Of a stretch of DNA of 64,000 bases, positions 8,132 through 16,264 are shown piece by piece. The notes below the pieces were generated by a model, which was given only the letters and a program-made list of their open reading frames with translations, made no database searches and was not told the DNA's origin. The stretch comes from Acidovorax sp. DW039. GTDB taxonomy: Bacteria; Pseudomonadota; Gammaproteobacteria; Burkholderiales; Burkholderiaceae_C. Position numbers and translations under genes: made by a program. The stretch spans positions 4,579,001 to 4,643,000 of the forward strand of contig NZ_AP029019.1 of assembly GCF_037101375.1 (NCBI RefSeq). The letters are read 5' to 3'. How positions within the stretch are numbered: the first letter of the stretch is position 1; every line of letters starts with the position of its first letter.

Positions 8132-9220
8132 ATGAAGCTGTTCCGATTTCTGGAGGGAGCCCCCACTACTGCAGCCGCCCCTGAAGGCATGAACCCCGGC
8201 CGCCGCCGCATGCTGGCCATGGGCTGTGCCTGCTGCGCCATGGTGGCCGGTGGCATCAGCCCCGCTGCAGCGCAGTTGCCCGGCGTGCAAAGCCATCTGG
8301 CCGCTGCCAAAAAGGCCGCGGGCACCGACCTGCTGGCCTACCTGCGCCTGGGCGAGGTGGTCGACCCCGCCATGGCCGACCCCAACGCCATGCCGCGCGA
8401 CCAGCTCATGCGCCTGCCCGCCCCACCACCCGGCCAGGCGTTTGACAACCTGTACTTCGTGGGCAACAAGTGGGTGAGCGCCTGGGTCATTGCCACCAGC
8501 CAGGGCCTGATCCTGGTGGATGCGATGGACAACGACGACGAGGCCGAGCACATCATCGACGCGGGCATGCGCAAGCTGGGCCTGGACCCGGCGCAGATCA
8601 AGATGGTGATCGTCACCCACGGCCATGGCGACCACTACGGTGGCGTGGGCTACCTGCGCCGCCGCTACGCGCCCGCCGTGCACATGGGTGCGCCCGACTG
8701 GGACATGACCGCCACCAAGCTGGAGTTTGACCGCCCCGACTGGGGCCGCCCACCCGTGCGCAACCCCGCTACCGACCTGGCCCTGAAAGACGGCGACCGC
8801 CTGCGCCTGGGCGACACCGCCATCGACATCGTGATGACCCCCGGCCACACCATGGGCACCGTGTCGCTGCTGTTCAGCGCCAAACAGGGCCAGCAGGTGC
8901 ACCGCACGCTGCTGTGGGGCGGCACATCCTTCAACTTTGGCCGCCAGCCCAACCGCATGGAACGGCTGCAGGCCTACATCGATGCCACGGCCCGCGTACG
9001 CACCCTGGCCCGCGCGCAAAACGTGGATGTGTTCATCTCCAACCACAACGGCTTTGACCAGGCCGTAGAAAAGCTGGCTCTCATGCAGCAGGCCCAGCAG
9101 CAAGGCAAGCGGCTCAAGGCCAACCCCTTCGTCATCGGCGCAGACACCACGCAGCGCGCGCTGACCGTGATGAACGAGTGCGCCCAGGCCACCCAGGTGG
9201 CATGGCAAAGCGGCAAGTAA
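8132..9220 (+). CDS. subclass B3-like MBL-fold metallohydrolase with Tat signal
   Basis: 362 residues. The N-terminus has a twin-arginine-like export signal (GRRRMLAMGCACCAMVAGG, residues 23-41). The zinc motif is intact: HGHGDH at 163-168, His239 in PGHTMG and His305 in SNHNGFD. HxHxDH plus two single histidines and no Zn-ligand cysteine is the B3 pattern, seen in both beta-lactamases and related exported hydrolases. The ATG at 8132 has GGAG 12 bases upstream. Whether it hydrolyses beta-lactams cannot be told from sequence; many environmental B3-like proteins do not. Confidence 0.85.
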   Translation: MKLFRFLEGAPTTAAAPEGMNPGRRRMLAMGCACCAMVAGGISPAAAQLPGVQSHLAAAKKAAGTDLLAYLRLGEVVDPAMADPNAMPRDQLMRLPAPPPGQAFDNLYFVGNKWVSAWVIATSQGLILVDAMDNDDEAEHIIDAGMRKLGLDPAQIKMVIVTHGHGDHYGGVGYLRRRYAPAVHMGAPDWDMTATKLEFDRPDWGRPPVRNPATDLALKDGDRLRLGDTAIDIVMTPGHTMGTVSLLFSAKQGQQVHRTLLWGGTSFNFGRQPNRMERLQAYIDATARVRTLARAQNVDVFISNHNGFDQAVEKLALMQQAQQQGKRLKANPFVIGADTTQRALTVMNECAQATQVAWQSGK

Positions 9221-9251
9221 GCGCCAGCGGCTGACCCCGGCCCTAGGGGCC

Positions 9252-9290
9252 CCTAGCGCTTATGGACAAAGCGCAGGCAGCTATCAAAAC
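9252..9290 (+). repeat. Comamonadaceae-type interspersed palindromic repeat, copy 2
   Basis: CCTAGCGCTTATGGACAAAG followed by CGCAGGCAGCTATCAAAA: the AGCGCTT...AAGCGC arms can pair. Almost identical, in the opposite orientation, to the copy at 32655-32694. Confidence 0.75.
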
Positions 9291-9297
9291 GTGAGCA

Positions 9298-9335
9298 CAC
9301 CAAAGCACCTGCAGCACGGTCTGCAGGCTTTGGTG
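9298..9335. terminator. hairpin between the metallo-beta-lactamase and rarD genes
   Basis: CACCAAAGC...CTGCAG pairs with CTGCAG GCTTTGGTG around a 6-base loop (15 paired positions with a 2-base bulge). It has no T run, so a terminator role is inferred from stability and position after the metallohydrolase gene. Confidence 0.5.
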
Positions 9336-9423
9336 CATTCGTGTTACCGTCACAGGAAACCTCTCGCGCACCACCCCGGTGCGCGCCCTTCCCCCCGGTC
9401 GCCACGATTCTTCAGCCACCCCT

Positions 9424-9550
9424 AGTGTCCCGAATGAGAAGTTCGTTTCATAAAGACGTCGAGAATCTCCGCCATGCTGCGTTGCAAATCCTCGCGATAG
9501 CGACGGCTATCGCTGTGGTTTGCGCCTAGCCTGACGAAGATTTCGACCTC
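9424..9550. repeat. imperfect palindromic element of unknown nature
   Basis: Region with no plausible gene. Its core, 9484-9523, folds as GCAAATCCTCGCGATAGC / GACG loop / GCTATCGCTGTGGTTTGC (14 of 18 pairs), flanked by ACTAG-like and GACGTC/GACGAAG sequences. Wording such as CATGCTGCGTTGCAAATCCT reminds me of a dispersed betaproteobacterial repeat, but that could not be checked here. Confidence 0.4.
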
Positions 9551-9582
9551 TTTACTAGCTGTCTACACGCCTGTCTATCACC

Positions 9583-10488
9583 ATGTCCAGCGGCATCCTG
9601 TACGGCCTGTCGGCCTATGTCCTGTGGGGAATGTTCCCCCTGTTCTTCAAGCAACTGCAAGCTGCCAGCGCGCTGGAAGTGGTGCTGCACCGCATGGTGT
9701 GGTCGCTGGCCTTTGTGCTCATCGTGCTGGCGGTGTTGCGGCGGTTTGCCTGGCTGGGCGATGTGCGGCGCAGCCCCGTGCTGCTGGGCAAGTTTGCCGT
9801 GTCGGCCCTGCTGCTGGCGGGCAACTGGCTCAGCTACATCTGGGCGGTGAACAACGGGCATGTGCTGGACGCCAGCCTGGGCTACTTCATCCTGCCCCTC
9901 ATCAACGTGGCGCTGGGCTTCATCTTCTTGCACGAGCGGCCCCGCAAGGCCCAGTGGGCCGCCTTTGCCCTGGCCGCCACAGGTGTGCTGTGGATGGCGG
10001 TGCAATCAGGCCGCGTGCCATGGCTGGCGCTGTTGATTGCGCTGACCTTCGGCTTCTACGGGCTGATGCGCAAGACAGCCACGCTGGGCGCGCTGGAAGG
10101 CATGTCGCTGGAGACCCTGCTGCTCGCCCCGCTGGCCATGGTGGCCCTGCTGTGGGGCGGCCCCACCGGCCCTGGCAGCAGTTGGCCCGCACACGATGCG
10201 CACACCTGGCTGTTCTTCATCCTGAGCGGCCCCGTCACCGCCATTCCGCTGCTGCTGTTTGCAGCAGGCGCGCGGCGCATTCCCATGTCCACCATGGGCT
10301 TCCTGCAATACATCACGCCCTCCATCCTGGCGCTGATGGGCGTCTTCCTCTACAACGAACCCTTCGTCGGCCCCCGCGCCGTGGGCTTCGCGTTCATCTG
10401 GACGGCGCTGGTGCTGTACTCGGCCGAAGGGCTGTGGACGGGGCGGCGCGCCGCCGCTGGCAAGAAGTTGGCCGCCGAAACTGCGTAA
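9583..10488 (+). CDS. rarD: EamA family transporter RarD
   Basis: 301 residues with ten membrane segments arranged as two EamA repeats. The hallmark segments of RarD are present: YGLSAYVLWGMFPLFFK at the N-terminus, HRMVWSL, GNWLSYIWAVNNGHVLDASL and SLGYFILPLINVALG. An inner-membrane drug/metabolite-superfamily permease; RarD was first linked to chloramphenicol sensitivity but its physiological substrate is unsettled. Stand-alone gene. Confidence 0.93.
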   Translation: MSSGILYGLSAYVLWGMFPLFFKQLQAASALEVVLHRMVWSLAFVLIVLAVLRRFAWLGDVRRSPVLLGKFAVSALLLAGNWLSYIWAVNNGHVLDASLGYFILPLINVALGFIFLHERPRKAQWAAFALAATGVLWMAVQSGRVPWLALLIALTFGFYGLMRKTATLGALEGMSLETLLLAPLAMVALLWGGPTGPGSSWPAHDAHTWLFFILSGPVTAIPLLLFAAGARRIPMSTMGFLQYITPSILALMGVFLYNEPFVGPRAVGFAFIWTALVLYSAEGLWTGRRAAAGKKLAAETA

Positions 10489-10727
10489 ACCACTGGCGGG
10501 CTCCAAGCCCCGCCAACTCTGGCTGCAGGGCATTCGCAGCGGTAGTGCAAGCGTTCAGCTACCAACTGCCCGCACGGCGGGCACAGCACATGGCGGCGGC
10601 GCGCTGGCGCTTGCTTTGAGCACAGCGCGCCCCCTCAACCCACGGCCACGCCCATGCGCAAATAAAGATGGTGTTTTGGCGAGCACTTCGCATAATTTTC
10701 CGGCGATCAAACTCTGGAGACCCTATC

Positions 10728-11606
10728 TTGCGCATCACCCAACTCATCCCCGCAGCAGCCCTGGCATTGGGCGCCCTGGCGAGCAACACCCAAGCCAGTG
10801 AAGTGCTGTCTGCCGAAGTACAAAGCCCCGCACTGGGCCGCGCGCTCACCTACAACGTGTACCTGCCCACCGGGTACGCAGAGCACCCCAACGTGCGCTA
10901 CCCCCTCATGTACCTGCTGCACGGCAACGGGGGCGTGCGCAACGACTGGGTGGTGAAGGGCAAGATGCAAAAGACCGTGGACACCCTGGTGGAGAACGGC
11001 GAGATTCCCCCCGCCATCTACGTGATGCCCGACGCCAACACCAACTGGTACGTGGACCTGAAGGAGAAGATGGAGACCGCCTTCCTCAACGACCTGATGC
11101 CCCACGTAGAAAAGACCTACCGCACCATCAACACCCGCGAAGGCCGGGTGATTGGAGGCTTGTCCATGGGCGGCTACGGCGCGCTGCGCTTCGTGCTGAA
11201 GTACCCCGAGAAATTCCAGGCCGCGGCCCTGCTGTCCCCCGCCATCTACAGCACCGAGCCCCCGGCAGACTCGTCGGCGCGCAGCGTCAAAGTCTTTGCA
11301 GAGCCCAACACCAACGGGGCCTACAGTAAGACCGTATGGCAGCAGTACAACTACCCACCGTTGATGGACGCCTTCCTGGCCAAAGGTATCAAGGTGCCCA
11401 TGTACATCAACTCTGGCGACGACGACGAATTCGCCATCGAATCGGAAGCCGCGATTCTTTACGCCCAACTGCGCAAGGCCAAGCAGCCCGCCGAGCTGCG
11501 CATCGTCAACGGCAAGCACGAGTGGATGGTGTGGGAGACCACGCTGGGCGACAGCCTGAAGTACGTGTTCAGCACCGTCAGCCGCCCGCAAGTCACGGCC
11601 AGGTAA
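10728..11606 (+). CDS. secreted alpha/beta hydrolase, esterase D / feruloyl-esterase-like family
   Basis: 292 residues. I place the start at TTG 10728 because GGAGA lies 8 bases upstream and the product then begins with a clean signal peptide (RITQLIPAAALALGALASN, cleavage near QAS); the longer in-frame start gives a charged non-signal extension. The nucleophile elbow GLSMGG is at 144-149 (Ser146), the oxyanion-side HGNGG at 65-69, an acid candidate in SGDDDEF and the catalytic His in GKHEWMVWE. Substrate is unknown; the family acts on small acyl or feruloyl esters in the periplasm. Confidence 0.85.
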   Translation: MRITQLIPAAALALGALASNTQASEVLSAEVQSPALGRALTYNVYLPTGYAEHPNVRYPLMYLLHGNGGVRNDWVVKGKMQKTVDTLVENGEIPPAIYVMPDANTNWYVDLKEKMETAFLNDLMPHVEKTYRTINTREGRVIGGLSMGGYGALRFVLKYPEKFQAAALLSPAIYSTEPPADSSARSVKVFAEPNTNGAYSKTVWQQYNYPPLMDAFLAKGIKVPMYINSGDDDEFAIESEAAILYAQLRKAKQPAELRIVNGKHEWMVWETTLGDSLKYVFSTVSRPQVTAR

Positions 11607-11667
11607 GCGCTGGTTTCGACGAAGGCAGTGCCCAGCTTGCCTGTAAGCGGTAGATGGGCCGGACTGC

Positions 11668-11704
11668 GGCGATATTCACCGCACCAAATGCGGCGAATAT
11701 CGCC
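11668..11704. terminator. strong hairpin between convergent genes
   Basis: GGCGATATTC-A-CCGCA, loop CCAAA, TGCGG-C-GAATATCGCC: 15 base pairs with one opposed mismatch. Lies between the convergent esterase and fosX genes and could end both transcripts, though no T run follows. Confidence 0.5.
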
Positions 11705-11763
11705 ACACACCTGACAGCCAAGCCAGCAACAGGCCCAACCCCCGCAGCCCGAGCTGCCGCTCC

Positions 11764-12180
11764 CTACCCCTGTGCATACCGCGCCAGCCGCTGCGCCAGC
11801 GTGCCGGTGTGCAGCTCAAACAGGTGGTTGTCAAAGTCGTAAAAGTACAGCGACTGCCCCTCGCCCTCCACCCGTGGGCGGGGCGGCTTCACCTCGGCCC
11901 CCAGCGCCCGCAGCCGCGCCTCACAAGCGGGCAAATCCTCGTCAGCCACAGCAAAGGCAACATGGCGGTAGCTGCGCTGTGCCGGTGGCTCGCCCTCCAT
12001 GAACGCCAGCCACAGCCCACCCAGCAGCACAAACTTTTCGCGCGAGAGGGAGAAGTTGCGGCCCTGGCTGTCGTACACCTCTTGCGCGCCCAAGCCTTCG
12101 CAGAACAGGCGGGCAGTGCGGTCTACATCGCGGACGATGAAGGTGAGGTGGCTGAAGCCGAGGATGGGCGAGGAGAACAT
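11764..12180 (-). CDS. fosX: FosX-type fosfomycin resistance hydrolase
   Basis: 138 residues, full length for the VOC fosfomycin enzymes. Metal ligands His11, His73 and Glu122 are in place, and the wording RNFSLSREKFVLLGG, SYRHVAFAVAD, EGEGQSLYFYDFDNHLFELH and GTLAQRLARY follows Listeria FosX closely. Glu48 in SREKF matches the general base that lets FosX use water to open the fosfomycin epoxide, in contrast to the thiol transfer of FosA/FosB. Intrinsic FosX-like genes are known in environmental bacteria. No mobile element is adjacent. Resistance itself is an inference. Confidence 0.88.
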   Translation of the reverse strand: MFSSPILGFSHLTFIVRDVDRTARLFCEGLGAQEVYDSQGRNFSLSREKFVLLGGLWLAFMEGEPPAQRSYRHVAFAVADEDLPACEARLRALGAEVKPPRPRVEGEGQSLYFYDFDNHLFELHTGTLAQRLARYAQG

Positions 12181-12266
12181 GCTGGTAAGTCTATGTGCGG
12201 GTCACTGAATATCGGCCAGCTATGGCTTCAGCGACCGGATACACCGCCCGTAACCATGGGCGAGCA

Positions 12267-13688
12267 TCACTCACCGTCCGAAATCTCCACCTGCTTCAGC
12301 TCCGCGAACTTGGCCGCCATCGTCGGGTTGCCGCGCGTGAGCTTCTTGATCGTCAGGTCCTCGGCCTTGTCGTTGGCCAAGCGCAAATTGTTCGCTGACT
12401 TGTGCAGCGCTTCCTTGGTCTTCTCCAGGTCCTTGATGGCCTCGTCAATGCGCTTGACGGCCTCCTCAAACCCGTCTGACGCCAGGCGCCAGTTGCGGCC
12501 AAACGCCGTTTTGAACTCGTCGAGCTGCGTCTCAAACTTGGTGATGTCCAGGTTCTGCGAACGCACCATTGCCAGCTCGGACTTGTACTTCAGCGAGTTC
12601 AACGCGGCATTGCGCAGCAGCGTGATCAGCGGCACAAAGAACTGCGGCCGCACCACATACATCTTGGGGTAGCGGTGCGACACATCGACGATGCCGCTGT
12701 TGTACAGCTCACTCTCCGGCTCCAGCAGGGACACCAGCACCGCGTACTCGCACGCCTTCTCGGTGCGGTCCTTGTCCAGCTCTTTCAAGAAGTCTTCGTT
12801 CTTCTTTTTGGTGGCCGTCTCATCGCTCTCGTTCTTCATCTCAAACATGATGGAAACGATCTCGGTGCCGTGCTCATCCGCCTCACGAAAGATGTAGTCG
12901 CCCTTGCTGCCGGTGCGCGCGTCGTTGTCCTTGTCAAAGTGCGCACGCTGAAACGCCGCCGCACGGATGCGGTTGAACTCAATCTCGCAGTGCTGCTCCA
13001 GCGTCTCTCCCACCATCTTGGTCGATAGTCGGGCCTTCATGTCGCGCAGGCGCTCAATCTCGTTTTCGCGGTCGCGCAGCTGCAAGGCGAATTGCTCCTT
13101 GATGGCTTTCTCTTCCAGCTGGTTTTTGACGGTGATGAGGCTCAGGTCATGTTTCAAGGCATCGCGCTCCTGGGCGACCACGCCCACGGCCTGGTTCACC
13201 GCCTCCGTCACCGCCAACTGGCGCGCCACATCGCTGGCCGCCAGCTTGGCTTGCAGCGCCTGAATCTCGGCGTCCTTTTTAGCGGCCTCGGCCTGCAGCG
13301 CATGGGCCAACTTGGCCTCGGCCAACTGGGCTGCGGCCTGCTGCGCGCTGCGCGCTTGGGCCAGCTCGTTGGCCAGCGCATCGCGCTCCTTGCTCACCGC
13401 GCCCAAGGCTTCTGTAACGGCCAGCTTGCGCTCCACCTCCCCCGCGTCCAGCTGGGCTTTCAGCGCCTGAATCTCCGTGTCTTTAGCTGCCGCAGCCTTT
13501 TGCAGCGCATTGGTCACCTCGGCCTTGGCCAGGGCAATCGCGTCGCGCTTTTCCCGCTCGGCCAGTTCAAGACGCTCGTGCAACTGCTGCTCAAACTCGC
13601 CATCACGCACCTGCTTGAGGATGTCGGCATACCCCGCTTCGTCGATTTTGAAGGCTTTGCTGCAGTGGGGGCAGATGATTTCGTGCAT
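12267..13688 (-). CDS. DUF2130 domain-containing protein
   Basis: 473 residues. Starts with a zinc-ribbon-like CPHCSKAF motif (residues 6-13), followed by a long alanine/glutamate coiled coil (about 25-255) and the conserved DUF2130 domain (about 260-430; [45 protein letters not shown]). That globular domain has E...D...EMK residues reminiscent of PD-(D/E)XK nucleases, but I do not claim activity. The coiled coil contains a duplicated block ([12 protein letters not shown] / [12 protein letters not shown], each followed by LAVTEA and ERDAL). Function unknown. The start at 13688 was chosen because the upstream extension is not conserved-looking. Confidence 0.85.
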   Translation of the reverse strand: MHEIICPHCSKAFKIDEAGYADILKQVRDGEFEQQLHERLELAEREKRDAIALAKAEVTNALQKAAAAKDTEIQALKAQLDAGEVERKLAVTEALGAVSKERDALANELAQARSAQQAAAQLAEAKLAHALQAEAAKKDAEIQALQAKLAASDVARQLAVTEAVNQAVGVVAQERDALKHDLSLITVKNQLEEKAIKEQFALQLRDRENEIERLRDMKARLSTKMVGETLEQHCEIEFNRIRAAAFQRAHFDKDNDARTGSKGDYIFREADEHGTEIVSIMFEMKNESDETATKKKNEDFLKELDKDRTEKACEYAVLVSLLEPESELYNSGIVDVSHRYPKMYVVRPQFFVPLITLLRNAALNSLKYKSELAMVRSQNLDITKFETQLDEFKTAFGRNWRLASDGFEEAVKRIDEAIKDLEKTKEALHKSANNLRLANDKAEDLTIKKLTRGNPTMAAKFAELKQVEISDGE

Positions 13689-13967
13689 GGGGGTGATGTT
13701 GTTTGGACTGGTACGGGCCTGAGCATATCGGTCGTTATGAGAGGGCGGGTGACCACAAATGAGCCAACGCAGGATAGCGGGCAAGCCGGAAAGTCCGATA
13801 AAAGTTGTAATAGATGGGTGGGGTGGCAAGTGAGTGACAAACAAAATCACCGCAGATGTGGCGCTAGAAGCATCAAACTCCGACTAGCGTATGGGCTGCT
13901 ACCCGAATACATGAGGCAGCATGATTTTGTATCGCGTAACAGCTTAAAAATGCCTTGGAAGAGCGTC

Positions 13968-15821
13968 TTATTCCGAAGCCCCATCGCTGGGAATAAGGGC
14001 ATTTCCATCTCTGAATATTTCTACCAGATGAACGTAGTCCAATCCTTTCCAAATCGAGGGTGGAATATGTTCAAAAATAATCATCTGAAATTCACTTGAA
14101 TAATTATTAATCATGCGAGCCACAAAATCATTCAACATCTTCATTGCTGACGTGATTTTGGAAGTGTCACTACTACTAAGTTCTTGCTCCTGAATAGATT
14201 CATCACCATAGTAGGGGCGACTAGGCTGATCAATAATTATTAAGGGTGGAACGAACGCAGATTGATTGCTAATGGCAAGCTCTTGCAAAGCAAGCATATT
14301 TATTAAGTGAAGAAACATGTGGTTTGAACTACTGCCAACATTTTCAATATGCATTGATGCCGGCTTTCTTAGTCGCAATCTCTTATCGGAGTAGCTAAAA
14401 ATAGCCTCATAGTTTGCATAATTCTCTAGAGAGGAACTGACTTGATTAAGTAGACGTTGAGCATTTTGCTCAATATTTCGAATCGCTAAGTCACGCCTCT
14501 CCTCCACGTCAGTTACTCTAATTTTTTCAAGCTCCTCTTCAATTCGCCTAATTTCACCCTCTAAGTCAATGTCAGCTACTTTTGGTGTATTGCCAAATAC
14601 TTCTAATTTTCCCTTTGCCTCACCGATGAACATCCATCTTTCGCGATCGGATTTAAATGCTTCCTGATCTATTGGTAGGGCCTGAAGTTCAGTCCTAAGT
14701 CGAAGCCTTTCAGCCTCATAACCTCTTCGTATTTCGGCAATTTGAATATCAACAGGATTTCGGTTGCGAATGGCAATTTTTAAGCGGCTAAAGTCATCGC
14801 GTAAAGCCTCTAAAAGCGATGAGAAGGCAGATGACCGAATTAGTGATGGTTCGCTTTCCGCAAGGACATCGATAGGCCGTAGACTATCTTCAGTCTCGGA
14901 TAAGGTTTTCTTGTAACTAGCGTACTCACTCTTAAATCGATCAAGGTTCCGTATTTTTCTATCAATTTCGTATATGGCAGCACTAATTTCCTGATATTTT
15001 CCTCTCCAAGAAGTCGGCTTATCTTTGCTGAGTATTTCTTCCTGGATTGCCGAGGAAAGTGCTCTGACTGGGTCACTCGTATCAGCTTCCACGGCCAAGC
15101 CCAAAGCTGCTGCGCGAGTTGCTAGCTTTTCCAATTCCGGAGCCGACTTGCTTGCATTCTCAAATCTAGTACGCAATCGCTTCTGAAGCTTCTGTAGTTG
15201 TATCTCAAGTGCTGCCCGTCTCTCGCGCGCCAAAATATTGGGCGCATCGTCTATACCCATTGCCAAGTCAAATACTCGGGGCAATGCCTCGCGATATCGG
15301 TCTTGTGACTGCTTATCAAAAAAAACAGTACTGCTTGTAATGATGTCTTCAGACAAGCTGCAGAACAGCAGGAAAAACCGAAAAGATAATTGAGAGCCAG
15401 CTCTAATGCTTTGGCCTCCATATGGAGTATTTATCCGATCGTCAATGCCAAATTCAATTTGAAGAAGTTTTTTTACAGCCGTTTCATTTGTATTTTTCGA
15501 TGGCTTATCCGGAAGCTCGCCGATTGTGGACAGAAAATATTCATCCGAAACCACGCTACCGATTGGGCTTCGCCTACATATTGTTATGTGCTTATTGCCA
15601 ATATGAAACCGAACGCCATACCACGCCACAGATTCATTGATAATACTTTCGGATATTGTATGCTTACTCGAAGCCAAACAATAATCAAATATATCTAAGA
15701 TTGCAGTTTTTCCTGTTCCGCTTTTTCCTGTAACGATATTGATTTTCCCTGGAAGAAATTCGATTGTTCTCCGGCGCCCATTTTTAAGCCAGAGACATAT
15801 GCTATCAATACTGAATCTCAT
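13968..15821 (-). CDS. ABC-3C system ATPase (DUF3732 domain-containing protein)
   Basis: 617 residues, SMC/RecN-like ABC ATPase. Walker A is GKSGTGKT at 32-39; two coiled-coil arms follow (about 190-300 and 330-470); the ABC signature/Walker B region is close to the C-terminus with LIIIDQPSRPYYGDE, where the usual catalytic Glu after Asp is Gln, which I recall as a DUF3732 family trait. In ABC-three-component systems this ATPase is thought to sense or load on nucleic acid and to license the effector component. Its start overlaps the stop of the middle component (ATGA), giving a tightly coupled operon. Strongly AT-rich against its surroundings, indicating transfer. Confidence 0.85.
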   Translation of the reverse strand: MRFSIDSICLWLKNGRRRTIEFLPGKINIVTGKSGTGKTAILDIFDYCLASSKHTISESIINESVAWYGVRFHIGNKHITICRRSPIGSVVSDEYFLSTIGELPDKPSKNTNETAVKKLLQIEFGIDDRINTPYGGQSIRAGSQLSFRFFLLFCSLSEDIITSSTVFFDKQSQDRYREALPRVFDLAMGIDDAPNILARERRAALEIQLQKLQKRLRTRFENASKSAPELEKLATRAAALGLAVEADTSDPVRALSSAIQEEILSKDKPTSWRGKYQEISAAIYEIDRKIRNLDRFKSEYASYKKTLSETEDSLRPIDVLAESEPSLIRSSAFSSLLEALRDDFSRLKIAIRNRNPVDIQIAEIRRGYEAERLRLRTELQALPIDQEAFKSDRERWMFIGEAKGKLEVFGNTPKVADIDLEGEIRRIEEELEKIRVTDVEERRDLAIRNIEQNAQRLLNQVSSSLENYANYEAIFSYSDKRLRLRKPASMHIENVGSSSNHMFLHLINMLALQELAISNQSAFVPPLIIIDQPSRPYYGDESIQEQELSSSDTSKITSAMKMLNDFVARMINNYSSEFQMIIFEHIPPSIWKGLDYVHLVEIFRDGNALIPSDGASE

Positions 15822-16264
15822 AATTTAATTCGCAGATTTAGGTAAAGTTCTTCCGGTGAAGATTCGAGCATTCGCTCAACGTTCGATGCCGCTCTACTGA
15901 TTTTTTGCGCACGGGCACCCATGGAGTCAATAGCAGTGATGGGTCGAATAAAAGAAAGTGTCCTACCCTCTAAATGAGTCACTCCGATTTCGTTTAAAAG
16001 AAGTATTGCATTGAAGGACGTTGCGAGTGATACCTCATATCGACGCCAAAAGTTTGTAAAAAATTCAGGATGCTCAATGAACAGCGATGTAAAACCTGAA
16101 ATATTTATATTTTTTCGTGAAAGATAACTTAGTGTTTGCCGATGCATAACCGTCGGAAAAATGAGCGGCACTTTTGATAACGTCATGCCATTGGTTGCTT
16201 TTGCTAGTGTTTCGGAAATGGCAATCGCAGCTAATCCTATATTATTAAAGTGGTCAAAATTCAT
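15818..16264 (-). CDS. three-component ABC system middle component
   Basis: 148 residues, alpha-helical, no signal or membrane segment. Size, position between the third component and a DUF3732 ATPase, four-base ATGA overlaps on both sides, and the N-terminal segment NIGLAAIAISETLAKATNG fit the 'middle component' family of ABC-3C systems, presumed to bridge ATPase and effector. No catalytic motif is visible. Identification is mainly by context and by resemblance in length and style. Confidence 0.75.
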   Translation of the reverse strand: MNFDHFNNIGLAAIAISETLAKATNGMTLSKVPLIFPTVMHRQTLSYLSRKNINISGFTSLFIEHPEFFTNFWRRYEVSLATSFNAILLLNEIGVTHLEGRTLSFIRPITAIDSMGARAQKISRAASNVERMLESSPEELYLNLRIKL

